A DNA stretch of 7,707 nt from Deltaproteobacteria bacterium (GCA_021414045.1 JAIOPF010000189.1:1-7707), one strand, 5' to 3'. Positions 1 to 7,560 are shown, counted from the first letter of the stretch. The notes: generated from the letters alone by a model not told the origin. Numbers and translations are program-made.

Positions 1-435
1 ATTCAATTCGGCGTTTCCCTTCGAAAGGATTTCATACGCCCCGAAATCCTGTCCCAGGCGAGGTACCAGGATTTTCCGGTGAGCGCGGTGGGGGACGTTT
101 CCTTCAAGGGGCTGCCCATCGTTTCCGGGAATTTATACACGCTGTTGCTCTCGACCAAGCCGGCGGAACCCGTGAGCGAGCCGACGGCCTTCGAATCCGC
201 GGAAGAGCTCTTCGCCATGATGGAATGTTCCAAGAAACCCGAAGAACACCCCTACATGCTCCTGCGTACTTTCTACGCGAGCTATAACGACCCAGAATTT
301 TCCCTCGTGAAGGTGCCGCCGCCGGATGTCAGCCTGCCGCCTCCCGACGCTATTAAGAATCCGCCCAAGGCGGTGATCCACGTCGATGAGGCGGTTCTGC
401 CGGAAAAAATTCCTTCGAAGGATGGAGAGGATTAA
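1..435 (+). CDS. Unrecognised protein, 3' end only (5' end outside the window)
   Basis: The frame is open from the first base of the window to the TAA at 433-435, giving 144 residues of a protein that begins further left. A GTG at 79 could serve as a start, but the 26 codons before it are also open and read like protein, so I treat the gene as truncated by the window edge. The visible part is soluble-looking, with no membrane segment. It has a Leu/Thr-rich strand-like stretch (LYTLLLSTKPAEP), a helical acidic segment with one cysteine (AEELFAMMECSKKPEE), and a Pro-rich, charged tail (VPPPDVSLPPPDAIKNPP) that looks disordered. I do not recognise a family. The lipoprotein gene starts 7 bases after its stop and takes its ribosome binding site from the last codons of this gene, so the two are probably co-transcribed and may work together at the cell envelope; that is inference. 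Confidence 0.7.
   Translation: MQFGVSLRKDFIRPEILSQARYQDFPVSAVGDVSFKGLPIVSGNLYTLLLSTKPAEPVSEPTAFESAEELFAMMECSKKPEEHPYMLLRTFYASYNDPEFSLVKVPPPDVSLPPPDAIKNPPKAVIHVDEAVLPEKIPSKDGED
424..430 (+). promoter_or_regulatory. Ribosome binding site deciding the lipoprotein start
   Basis: GGAGAGG, inside the last codons of the preceding gene, lies 12 bases before the ATG at 443. The spacing is slightly long but this is the best purine-rich site near any candidate start. ATG 422 has AAGG directly abutting it, and ATG 386 would put a long basic extension in front of the signal peptide. Confidence 0.45.
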
Positions 436-442
436 ATTCAGG

Positions 443-1303
443 ATGAATCCAATGAGATCCCTTCATCGCTTTCGCGTTTTTTTGTTCTTGGGGTTTTTGC
501 TTTCGGCATGTTCAGGCGGTGGAATCAGCGGGGAAGGCCCCTCGGGCGGAATTCCTTCTGGAGGTGGACCCGTCGGAGGCGCTGGAGATACCGCTGCGGA
601 GCCCGGCCCGGGACTGGCGGTGCAAGGCGGTCCTATCATGGCTCAAGCCGCGGGGGACGGAACGCTGGGGTCCCAGTCTTCCAATTCGGATTTGGTCCCC
701 AAGATTTACCGGGAATTCACCCTTTTCTTCGCTGGAGAAACCCCGGCGCAAAGAGGTCCGGGGTTTTCCTACGTCTTGCCGGGAAATCCGGGGACTTTGC
801 CGTCGGCCGAGGTGAAAAAAATCGAGGAATCCGCCTCCACCTATTCCGAGACCGCTTGTCCTTCCTGTGTGGGACGATGGGTGCGCGCTGTTAACTGTGG
901 CGCCTATGCCGATACGGATATCGAGGCGCTGATCCCCGCGGACCAAAAGGACGGGCCCTTGGCGAAGAATCTCCTGCTTTGGTTTCTCCTGCGAATGCCG
1001 CGTCCCAATTACGCTAGTAATCCGACGGTTTGCGAAAGCGCGCGTTACCGGGACTTTCCGGTGAAGGCCGGGGGGAACGTGGATCTTAGCGGTATGGAAC
1101 TTCTTCCCAACGAGATCGTCGTTTTTTACCTTCTCGAGGCCAATCCCGCCGATGACGTCGGGCCACTTGCGACGAACGGTTACGGACAGATCTCCAAGGA
1201 AGGCATTGCCGCCAGTTCCAAACGCGGTTTGATCCGCTACCTGAGGCCAGGGTTCCCATTGAAATTCGAAATGCAGGGAATTCAGGTTCTCCCGGGGCAC
1301 TGA
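443..1303 (+). CDS. Predicted Gly-rich lipoprotein with four extra cysteines, function unknown
   Basis: A 286-residue protein starting at ATG 443. The start is chosen because it gives a compact type II signal peptide: a basic n-region (MNPMRSLHRFR), a hydrophobic core (VFLFLGFLLSA) and a lipobox LSAC with the lipidated Cys at residue 23. In-frame ATGs at 386 and 422 would add a basic extension. Ser at +2 and no Asp suggests outer-membrane sorting by the usual Lol rule. Residues 24-60 are a Gly/Ser/Pro linker that probably tethers the rest of the protein. The globular part has a CPSC motif (Cys139, Cys142), then Cys152 and Cys197, which could form disulphides in the periplasm or bind a metal. 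The C-terminal third looks beta-rich (NEIVVFYLLEA, PLKFEMQGIQVLPGH). I do not recognise a family. The gene follows the truncated one by 7 bases and converges on the kinase gene with 8 bases between stop codons. No convincing terminator lies in that gap. Confidence 0.85.
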   Translation: MNPMRSLHRFRVFLFLGFLLSACSGGGISGEGPSGGIPSGGGPVGGAGDTAAEPGPGLAVQGGPIMAQAAGDGTLGSQSSNSDLVPKIYREFTLFFAGETPAQRGPGFSYVLPGNPGTLPSAEVKKIEESASTYSETACPSCVGRWVRAVNCGAYADTDIEALIPADQKDGPLAKNLLLWFLLRMPRPNYASNPTVCESARYRDFPVKAGGNVDLSGMELLPNEIVVFYLLEANPADDVGPLATNGYGQISKEGIAASSKRGLIRYLRPGFPLKFEMQGIQVLPGH

Positions 1304-1311
1304 AATCCGGG

Positions 1312-4300
1312 CTATTTCATCCCTAATTGTTGTTCGACGAAGGACTTCATCTCGATACGGCTGATCGGGACGCCGTGCCGCATCATCTGCGTGTAGAGGT
1401 AGCGGCGGGAAATTCCCAGGGCCTCGGCCGCCAAGCCCTTGTGGTACCCGTGTTCGTAGAGGGACTCGAGCAGGAGGCGCTTTTCGTCCGTCATGACCGC
1501 GGGAGTGCCGCTGCCTTTGGCGGATTTCGCCGGGCTCGGCCTCGCGCCTCCCGCGACGGAAGGGTTCCCCTTCGCGGCCGGCGGTTCGCCGCCCAGGGTC
1601 TTCTTGAAATTGAAGGATTTCGGCACCAGCTTTCCCTTTTGATGGAAGAGGCAGGCCGTCCTGATCGTATTCTCGAGCTCGCGCACGTTGCCCGGCCACG
1701 AATAATCCATCAGCAGCTCCAGGGCTTCCGGCGCGACTTCGTAGGGTTCTCGCTTTTCGTCCTTGGCCAGCCTTTTCAGGAAGTGCTGTACGAGGATGGG
1801 AAGGTCTTCCATGCGTTCGCGCAGAGCGGGCAAGACGACCGTCACGCCGTTGAGTCGGTAGTAAAGATCCTCGCGAAACTTTCCCTCTCCGATCATTTCG
1901 CTCAAGTCGCGGTTGCTCGCCGAGACGACGCGAACGTCGACCTTGATGAGCTCGTTGGATCCCAGCGGGCGGATCTCGCCTTCCTGGAGAAAACGCAATA
2001 GTTTGGCCTGCATCGTCGCGCTCATGTCGGCGATCTCGTCCAAGAAGACGGTGCCACCGCTCGCGAACTCAAGGAGGCCCTTCTTGTCCCGGTCGGCGTG
2101 GGTGAAAGCGCCCTTTTTGTGACCGAAAAGCTCCGACTCGAGGAGGGTTTCGGGAAGGGCCGAGCAATTTTCGCTGACGAAGGGCTTTTTCGCTCGGGAA
2201 CTGTTGAAATGCAGCGCCCGGGCGATCATTTCCTTGCCGGTTCCGGATTCTCCATAGATCCACACCGGAACCGTGGTCTCGGTGATTCGGTCGACCAGGG
2301 ACAGCACCTCGTGCATAGCGGGGGATTGTCCGACGATGTCCTTGTACTCGAAGGTCAACTTGTGACGTTGGTCTTCCACTTCCCGCTTGAGGACGGTCAA
2401 TTCGCTGGCTTGGACATCGACCGTCTCGGAGAGTTTTTCGTTCGCCTTCTCCAGGTCCTCGATCATTTGAGCTTTTTGCAAGGCCAGGGCGGACTGGTCG
2501 GTGAACATCTGAAGGATGTTGAGATCGGTGCCGCGGAACATATTCGTTTGGTATCGGTGGTCGAGGTAGAGGGCGCCGATGACCCCCTTGGTCCCCTTGA
2601 GCGGAAGGGCCAAGATCGACTTGAGCTCGAGCTGGTGGACGCTCTCGGCGGTCTCGAATCGGGCGTCCTGAAGGGCGTTGTCGGTGACCAAGGGTTCGCC
2701 CGTCTGCATCGCTTCGCGGATCGCGGAGAGACTGATCGAAGAGTCTTGTTTTTCGATCAACTCCTTGGAGACGTTGCGGGCCACCTTGATTTCGTAACCA
2801 GGAATGGGTCCCGGAGAATTGGCGCTGCGGATGACCAAAAAGCCTCTTTCGGCCTTCGAGAGTTCCATCGCCGTGTCCATGAGCTTGACGAGGACTTGGT
2901 CCAGGTTGCTTGAGCTGAGCAGCTCGGTGGTGATGGCGGTGAGTTTCTGCAGGATGTCCATGGCAAGGTTCTCCTCTTCGGAAGATTTCGGGGTCGGTGT
3001 TTCGCCCAGCACCCAATGACGGTAATCGGCGCGGTCTTCGAAACTGATTTTCAAGGGGTCGGGAAGTTTTTGGTAAATGCCTTCGAGAAGGGCCCGAGCT
3101 TCTTCTCTTTCGGCCATATCGTTTCGTAGGTTGAATTGCAGGAGCCTTTGCTCGAGATCCCAGGCTTCCGGAACGTTTTGGAGTTCCGCGGCTATCGTGC
3201 TTTTCGAGTCGAGCGCGTCGGGGTTGGGGCCCTGCTTTTCCAGCAAGGAGAGCCATAGGCCGATCTTCGCCCTTCTTTTCACATATTCGGGGGAGGCGTC
3301 GTCCTGCAGCAAGGCCGAATCCCAGTATTCCCGGGCTTTGGCGAATCGTCCCACCGAGGCTTGCGCCAGCGCCAGCTGCAGGAAGTTCAGCCCGCGCTCG
3401 TAGGCGTTGCCTAGAAAGGCGAAGATTTCGCGAGCCTTTCCCAAGACTTCTAGGGCTTGAGGGTAATCTCCGCGGCGGCAGGCAAGGACTCCGATGTTTT
3501 GGTAAACGCGGGCAAGCGAGTTGTCGTCGTTGTGTTGCGAGGCGAGCTCCAAGGCTTTGCCATAGCTGCTTTCTACTTCCGGGATCATTCCCAGGTCGAG
3601 GGCCAGGTTGCCTTGTTCCAAGGCCATGGAAAATTGACCGTGGGCGTCGCCTAATGCCGCATACATCTCGCGGCCTTCCTCGAGAAATTTTAGGCCCGAT
3701 TCCCAGTCCTTTCGCTGGGCCGCGAGCAGGGCTTTATGCTTGAAAACCTCCGCCGTTTGTCCGCTCGATACGGGAAGCAGCACCAGGGATTTTTCGAAGT
3801 GGGCTTCCGCGGAATCGAAGTTCCTGCTTTCGATATCGAGCAGGCCGAGCAGGGAATGCGCCCGCGCGAGGAAAGGGTGTTGATGGAGGTTCGCGACGTC
3901 GGCGGCTTGGATGCAGCGTTCGAATCGGCTCCTTGCCTGGGCGATGTCTCCCAAATTTTTATAGGCGAGCCCGCTGGCCAGGCAAAATTTGACCTCGTTG
4001 ATGCCCTGTGGATCGGCGTGCCCCTCCGCGAACCATGCCTCGATTTTTTCCACGGATTCCTTGAATCGTCCCAAGCGTCCGTAGGCGTTCGCCAACATTC
4101 GGAGCAAGAAGTCCCGGTCTTCCGCTCGGGAGGTTGTGGGCAGGCAGCGTTCATGGATCTCGATCACGGAATCAAAATCCTCCCGAGAAAAATAAAGCTC
4201 TCCCGCCCGCAGCACCCATTTGGCGCGTTGGGGGTGTTCGGGAATTTCCAGCGCGTGGTGGGCCATGGCGAGGATGAGTTCGGGGCTCGCGGTCTCCAGC

Positions 4301-5889
4301 GTCGTCGCCGATTTCTCCAACAGTTCCATCCAGGTTTGATGTCGGCGCTTTAATTCCTCCGGTTTCAAGCTATGGGAGGCGGCGATCCATTCGAGGAGGC
4401 GCCCAGGAGATTCCGGCAGGCGTTGGATGCGCTCGCGGTAGATTTCCGAGACGCCCGCCGGAAGCTTGAGTTCGAGCAGGCTTTCAGGCGTTAGGTGCTG
4501 GCGTTTCAGCAGCCCACTGGCCAACAGCTCACGGCAGGTTTCGGTCAAGAGCCGGGGATTTCCCTGGGTCCTCGCGAAGAGGTCTTGCACGAGAGGTTCG
4601 GGTACGTCGGTCTTGAGGGCCTTGGAGAGGAAGGCTCGGGTATCCGCGAGGCTGAGGTTCTCCAGGGTGAGGTCCAGGACGCCTGCTTCTTGGGCCAAGG
4701 CTCGCAGCGAGGTGAGCAGCTCGGGTTTCAGCTTTTCCTCGTTGTATTCCAAGAGCCAGAGTCGCGCCTCGGAGCCGCGGTCGCGCAAGAAGTGAAACAG
4801 GTCCTTGAGGTGATTGGCTTGGAGGGTCTCGGCGGCGGGAAAGAAACGAACCTCCGATTCGGCGCTCAATTCCTTTCCCGCGAGCGGGGGCGCTTGCTCG
4901 ACCTTGAAGCCGCGCAGGGCGATCTCGAAGGAAAGCTCGCGCATCCAACGGCTCTTGCCAACGCCGGTAATGCCGTGCAGCAGGACCAAACCGTGAGTTT
5001 TTTTCTCTCTCAGTTCTTGAAAAAAATTTTTGAAAGCGGCGCGGCTCTTTTCGACGCCGAACATCTCGAAGGAGTGCGGGATCTCGACTTCGCCCTCGTC
5101 GTCGGAATCCACCCCAGTCTCTTCCAACGAGGACAGTGCGTCTCGCGCGCTTTTCAGGCGCCGGCCCAGGTCGGGGGCTATCATGCGCTCGAGGACCCTC
5201 GCGGCGCGGGGCGGGATATCGAGCCCGAAATCCGAGAGGGGCTTCACCTGAGGGGAAAAAAGCTGCTGCAGGTTTTTCGAGTTGGCCCGGGGGTGCACGC
5301 CGCTCAAGGCTTGATAGAAGAGGGTGCCCAAGGCGAAGAGGTCGCCGGCGGGGAGGCGTTCTCCCTCGAGGACCTCGGGAGCGAGGTAGGGCAGGGATCC
5401 CGAGGCCCGCTGCGTTCCGTTTTGCAAATTGCGGGTGATCGTGGCGAGCCCGAAATCGACCAACTTGGTGTGGCCTTCGAGATTGATGAGGATATTGGCG
5501 GGCTTCAGGTCGCCGTGCAGAACGCCCTGCGTATGCAGATAATCGAGGGCCTCGAGGCATTCGTGGAGCCACTCGAGGATTTTCCGGGGTTTGGCCTCGC
5601 GGCAGGCGTCCAACAGGGGTCTACCTTCGACGTATTCCATCCAAAAACTTGGCGAGGGTGGGAGACCGGAGATTCCGCCGCCGGATTTGCTGAAGCCTTC
5701 TATGTTGACGAGGCGAGGGTGCTGCAATTTGGAGAGAATGCCGACTTCGGACTCGAACATGGCCAGCAAGCTCTCGGAACCTTCCTTGAGCACTTTCAGG
5801 GCGTAGGGCTTACCGCTGGAATCATGGGCCAAATAGACCGAACCCATGGCTCCCGTTCCAAGAACACGATCGGGAATAATGTCGGCCAT
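1312..5889 (-). CDS. Ser/Thr kinase - STAND-like NTPase - TPR - GAF - sigma-54 activator AAA+ - Fis HTH fusion regulator
   Basis: A 1525-residue cytoplasmic regulator. Residues 1-258 are a Hanks-type kinase with Gly loop GTGAMG (11-16), Lys32, helix C Glu48, HGDLKPAN (125-132, with the Arg of HRD replaced by Gly), DFG (145-147) and APE (170-172). Residues 278-500 form a STAND/AAA-like NTPase with Walker A GITGVGKS (306-313) and a weak Walker B. Residues 560-865 hold about seven TPR-like repeats (for example [21 protein letters not shown]). A GAF domain covers about 975-1140 and a coiled coil 1140-1180. The sigma-54 activator AAA+ domain spans 1183-1412: Walker A GESGTGKE (1213-1220), loop GAFTHA (1260-1265), Walker B VFLDEI (1281-1286), sensor I Asn1326, probable Arg fingers 1339 and 1345, and [10 protein letters not shown] (1397-1406). 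A Gly/Pro/Ala/Lys linker leads to a Fis-type HTH (1466-1508). By family knowledge the kinase, TPR and GAF parts sense and relay, and the AAA+ part remodels sigma-54 polymerase. The inducing signal and target promoters are unknown. No receiver domain or membrane segment is visible, and all catalytic motifs but one loop residue look intact. Confidence 0.96.
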   Translation of the reverse strand: MADIIPDRVLGTGAMGSVYLAHDSSGKPYALKVLKEGSESLLAMFESEVGILSKLQHPRLVNIEGFSKSGGGISGLPPSPSFWMEYVEGRPLLDACREAKPRKILEWLHECLEALDYLHTQGVLHGDLKPANILINLEGHTKLVDFGLATITRNLQNGTQRASGSLPYLAPEVLEGERLPAGDLFALGTLFYQALSGVHPRANSKNLQQLFSPQVKPLSDFGLDIPPRAARVLERMIAPDLGRRLKSARDALSSLEETGVDSDDEGEVEIPHSFEMFGVEKSRAAFKNFFQELREKKTHGLVLLHGITGVGKSRWMRELSFEIALRGFKVEQAPPLAGKELSAESEVRFFPAAETLQANHLKDLFHFLRDRGSEARLWLLEYNEEKLKPELLTSLRALAQEAGVLDLTLENLSLADTRAFLSKALKTDVPEPLVQDLFARTQGNPRLLTETCRELLASGLLKRQHLTPESLLELKLPAGVSEIYRERIQRLPESPGRLLEWIAASHSLKPEELKRRHQTWMELLEKSATTLETASPELILAMAHHALEIPEHPQRAKWVLRAGELYFSREDFDSVIEIHERCLPTTSRAEDRDFLLRMLANAYGRLGRFKESVEKIEAWFAEGHADPQGINEVKFCLASGLAYKNLGDIAQARSRFERCIQAADVANLHQHPFLARAHSLLGLLDIESRNFDSAEAHFEKSLVLLPVSSGQTAEVFKHKALLAAQRKDWESGLKFLEEGREMYAALGDAHGQFSMALEQGNLALDLGMIPEVESSYGKALELASQHNDDNSLARVYQNIGVLACRRGDYPQALEVLGKAREIFAFLGNAYERGLNFLQLALAQASVGRFAKAREYWDSALLQDDASPEYVKRRAKIGLWLSLLEKQGPNPDALDSKSTIAAELQNVPEAWDLEQRLLQFNLRNDMAEREEARALLEGIYQKLPDPLKISFEDRADYRHWVLGETPTPKSSEEENLAMDILQKLTAITTELLSSSNLDQVLVKLMDTAMELSKAERGFLVIRSANSPGPIPGYEIKVARNVSKELIEKQDSSISLSAIREAMQTGEPLVTDNALQDARFETAESVHQLELKSILALPLKGTKGVIGALYLDHRYQTNMFRGTDLNILQMFTDQSALALQKAQMIEDLEKANEKLSETVDVQASELTVLKREVEDQRHKLTFEYKDIVGQSPAMHEVLSLVDRITETTVPVWIYGESGTGKEMIARALHFNSSRAKKPFVSENCSALPETLLESELFGHKKGAFTHADRDKKGLLEFASGGTVFLDEIADMSATMQAKLLRFLQEGEIRPLGSNELIKVDVRVVSASNRDLSEMIGEGKFREDLYYRLNGVTVVLPALRERMEDLPILVQHFLKRLAKDEKREPYEVAPEALELLMDYSWPGNVRELENTIRTACLFHQKGKLVPKSFNFKKTLGGEPPAAKGNPSVAGGARPSPAKSAKGSGTPAVMTDEKRLLLESLYEHGYHKGLAAEALGISRRYLYTQMMRHGVPISRIEMKSFVEQQLGMK

Positions 5890-5895
5890 GATGGG

Positions 5896-5924
5896 ATTTT
5901 AGGGAGCAAATGACGCTCAGTCAA
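5896..5924 (-). promoter_or_regulatory. Near-consensus sigma-70 promoter giving a probably leaderless mRNA for the kinase gene
   Basis: On the - strand, TTGACT (complement of 5919-5924) and TAAAAT (complement of 5896-5901) are separated by exactly 17 bases, each matching 5 of 6 consensus positions. Only six bases (CCCATC) separate the -10 element from the ATG at 5889, so transcription should begin at or within a base or two of the start codon. No Shine-Dalgarno sequence is present there, which fits a leaderless transcript. The assignment rests on pattern only; the host's housekeeping sigma preference is unknown. Confidence 0.55.
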
Positions 5925-5945
5925 TCATTCGCATTTTGAGAGCTG

Positions 5946-5977
5946 AAAAAAACAAAGGCCCTACTTTCGTAGGGCCT
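5946..5977 (-). terminator. Intrinsic terminator reading leftward
   Basis: A perfect 9-bp stem (AGGCCCTAC at 5956-5964 and GTAGGGCCT at 5969-5977) closes a 4-base loop. Read on the - strand it is followed by TTGTTTTTTT, a classic U-tract. On the + strand no T-run follows, so it works in one direction. It lies upstream of the promoter of the large kinase gene, so it would shield that gene from transcription arriving from the right. No intact - strand gene ends just before it. The nearest visible one ends at 7554. Confidence 0.75.
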
Positions 5978-6306
5978 CTGCTGAAGGGTTGGGGCTATTT
6001 TATTTTCTAATATTAACTATAAGCAAGGAAGATGCCAAAGGGTAGGGGGTTACAGATAGGCTTATAACATACTAAAATTATTATAGTATTTTTTTAAAAT
6101 GAAATTCATCCTGTTTTTGAATGACGAAATTATATCCTAGATTGATCTCAGTATGTGATCTTGTTGTACTCGCTTTATTGAAGTCTGCGGGAAGGAATAA
6201 GCCGTGGAAAGGTCAAGGAAGTAAGGGGTCTTCCGAATTTAAAGATAATATACGAAAAACAAAGTGAAATATCTCAATAGATTGCTTAGAGTTGAAAATT
6301 TTTCTT
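5978..6306. other. AT-rich intergenic region between the kinase gene and the methyltransferase gene
   Basis: Bases 6001-6300 are about 32% GC by hand count, far below both neighbours. I find no gene with a start codon worth calling. It contains a 6-bp inverted repeat ATACTA/TAGTAT (6069-6074 and 6084-6089) followed by a run of seven T, which could be a weak rightward terminator or an operator. A weak rightward promoter match TTGATC-17-TGTACT lies at 6142-6170. On the - strand a stop-bounded stretch without a start codon (6081-6212) reads like a protein C-terminus and is discussed as a possible remnant. The promoter of the methyltransferase pair should lie in this region, but no candidate stands out and no sigma-54 (-24/-12) site is visible. 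Confidence 0.6.
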
Positions 6307-6936
6307 ATGGTATTTCCCTCTCCGGATGTTGACGAATTCCTCCATGAGCTCACTCCTCCCACTTCTGAATTACTGAGTGAAATAGAATCGAAGTCGGCGA
6401 CTGAAAATTCCCCGATTATCGGTCCCCTGGTGGGACGGGTGCTTTACCAGCTGGTGAAAATTTCCCAAAGTAAGGCCGTTTTCGAATTTGGCAGTTGTTT
6501 TGGTTACAGTGCGTTGTGGATAGCTATGGCTCTGCCGGAGGAAGGAAGGATTATTTGCACGGAGTTTGATAAAGGCAAGGTGGAGCGGGGTAGGCAATAT
6601 TTCGATCGCGCCAAGTTAAGTCATAAAGTGACTTTCGAGGTCGGAGATGCCTTTGAGAGTTTTCAGCGTTATCCCGGGCCCTTCGATTTGATTTTTTGCG
6701 ACCTGGATAAACGGTATTATCCTCAAGTCTTGGAAGTCGCCGTTCCCAAACTAAAGTCCGGGGGGTTGTTGATCGCGGACAATGTTCTGTGGTCCGGCAA
6801 AGTGCTGGATCGCCACGATCATTCCAAGGACACCGAGGGCATTCGCCAGTTTGATAAGGGGATTTATTGCCATCCGGAACTGTTTTCCTCGATACTTCCA
6901 GTGCGGGACGGTTTGAGCGTCAGTCTCAAAAAGTAG
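6307..6936 (+). CDS. SAM-dependent O-methyltransferase, caffeoyl-CoA O-methyltransferase-like family
   Basis: A 209-residue class I methyltransferase, a normal length for the bacterial family related to catechol and caffeoyl-CoA O-methyltransferases (Pfam Methyltransf_3). Numbering from ATG 6307: IIGPLVGRVLY (37-47) precedes the SAM loop FEFGSCFGYSALWIA (59-73). The acid after strand 2 is in ICTEFD (Glu86), GDA is at 113-115, the metal and catalytic region is DLDK (132-135), and ADNVLWSGKV (157-166) carries the Asp-Asn pair. The C-terminus ILPVRDGLSVSLKK is the usual family ending. Asp132, Asp158 and Asn159 fit the divalent-metal ligands of the family, so it probably moves a methyl group from SAM to a hydroxyl group. 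The substrate cannot be told from sequence. A TTG at 6292 would add five residues, and neither start has a good Shine-Dalgarno; ATG fits the usual N-terminus better. Its GC content is near 48%, lower than the kinase gene. It shares a likely operon with the next gene, 12 bases downstream. Confidence 0.92.
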   Translation: MVFPSPDVDEFLHELTPPTSELLSEIESKSATENSPIIGPLVGRVLYQLVKISQSKAVFEFGSCFGYSALWIAMALPEEGRIICTEFDKGKVERGRQYFDRAKLSHKVTFEVGDAFESFQRYPGPFDLIFCDLDKRYYPQVLEVAVPKLKSGGLLIADNVLWSGKVLDRHDHSKDTEGIRQFDKGIYCHPELFSSILPVRDGLSVSLKK

Positions 6937-6948
6937 AATTCCAAGAAT

Positions 6949-7560
6949 ATGCCGCCCTCGTACTGTCTTCCTTGGGTGGAAGCGGCTCGCTTCAGCATTC
7001 AGCTCAAGGCGAACGAGGAATATGTAGTGCAAAAGGGTAAGAAGAGCATCAAAGCCTGGATTCTGCAGGACGGTAAAAAGATCCCTGATAAAAAAATTTG
7101 GCTCAAAGTACCCGAGAAGTCGCGGTTTCTTTCGACGGATCCCGAGGAAATCGCCGAACACAAGATGGGCATCAGCAAGACGCCCGCCTTTTCCAGCCCG
7201 TGGCAACGAAAGCAGGCGCACAGTGTGACGCTTAAGCTTGGGATATGCTGGTATACTCCTCCTGGATACGGAATGTTCTTCTCTTCGGCAGTCCATAAAA
7301 ACGAGCAGTTTCGAGTTGTCGAGGGTTTTGTTCGCACCGATCAATGGAATAAAGACGTCCCCATCATCATTCGGCCCTTGGTGGAGGAGGTCCATATTCC
7401 CAAATACAGCGTCGTAGCGTCGGCATTCGTCGTTCCTATCGAGGATATTGAGCTCGCATCGGTCGCGGACGACCCGAAAAAAATTTCCGCGGTCATCAAG
7501 CAAACCTCATTGAAAAGGTTGAGCATGGATATTTATAAGCAATGGTTCAAGGGTCAATGA
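6949..7560 (+). CDS. Uncharacterised protein resembling the DUF6065 group
   Basis: A 203-residue protein with no signal peptide or membrane segment. Near the start is SYCLPWVEAA (4-13). The middle has the block WYTPPGYGMFF (101-111), followed by VVEGFVRTDQW (123-133), VPIIIRPLVEE (137-147) and SAFVVPIEDIELASV (158-172). From memory of the family, this order (aromatic-x-CLP, then TPPGY/W, then G-x-V-x-TD, then a strand ending in a Pro) recalls DUF6065 and related phage-encoded beta-rich proteins, none with a known function. A profile search would be needed to confirm this. The ATG at 6949 has only a weak AAGA before it. The gene is in the same frame as the methyltransferase gene, separated from it by a TAG and four codons, so translation may be coupled. 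Its stop overlaps the stop of the convergent kinase gene by 7 bases. A shared role with the methyltransferase is plausible but is inference. Confidence 0.85.
   Translation: MPPSYCLPWVEAARFSIQLKANEEYVVQKGKKSIKAWILQDGKKIPDKKIWLKVPEKSRFLSTDPEEIAEHKMGISKTPAFSSPWQRKQAHSVTLKLGICWYTPPGYGMFFSSAVHKNEQFRVVEGFVRTDQWNKDVPIIIRPLVEEVHIPKYSVVASAFVVPIEDIELASVADDPKKISAVIKQTSLKRLSMDIYKQWFKGQ

Noticed and set aside
386..442. Longer start (ATG 386 or 422) for the lipoprotein
   Set aside because: It adds a strongly basic extension before an already complete lipoprotein signal peptide, and ATG 386 would overlap the upstream gene by 50 bases.
1291..1311. Inverted repeat CCCGG/CCGGG between the convergent stops as a terminator
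   Set aside because: It has only 5 bp with an 11-base loop and no T-run on either strand.
512..1699. A 395-codon - strand open frame across the lipoprotein gene and the 3' end of the kinase gene
   Set aside because: The translation is Arg/Gly-rich low-complexity, and it overlaps two genes with better evidence (signal peptide and lipobox; Fis HTH).
4495..5913. A 472-codon + strand open frame opposite the kinase and NTPase part
   Set aside because: It lies wholly antisense to a gene with unmistakable kinase motifs, and its translation is Gly/Glu/Gln-rich with no recognisable domain. Such shadows are expected in GC-rich DNA.
6069..6095. ATACTA/TAGTAT hairpin with seven T as a firm rightward terminator
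   Set aside because: The 6-bp stem is all but AT, has a 9-base loop, and no + strand gene ends before it. It is noted in the spacer entry only.
6217..6234. Small hairpin GGAAG-N8-CTTCC in the spacer, considered as part of a riboswitch
   Set aside because: A 5-bp stem with no conserved riboswitch core around it is within chance.
6292..6306. TTG start for the methyltransferase
   Set aside because: It adds only five residues, has no properly spaced ribosome binding site, and the ATG at 6307 gives a family-typical N-terminus. It cannot be excluded.
5978..6306. Sigma-54 promoter before the methyltransferase pair that the giant regulator might activate
   Set aside because: I found no GG-N10-GC pair in a TGGCAC-N5-TTGC context; the TTGC near 6282 lacks the upstream GG.
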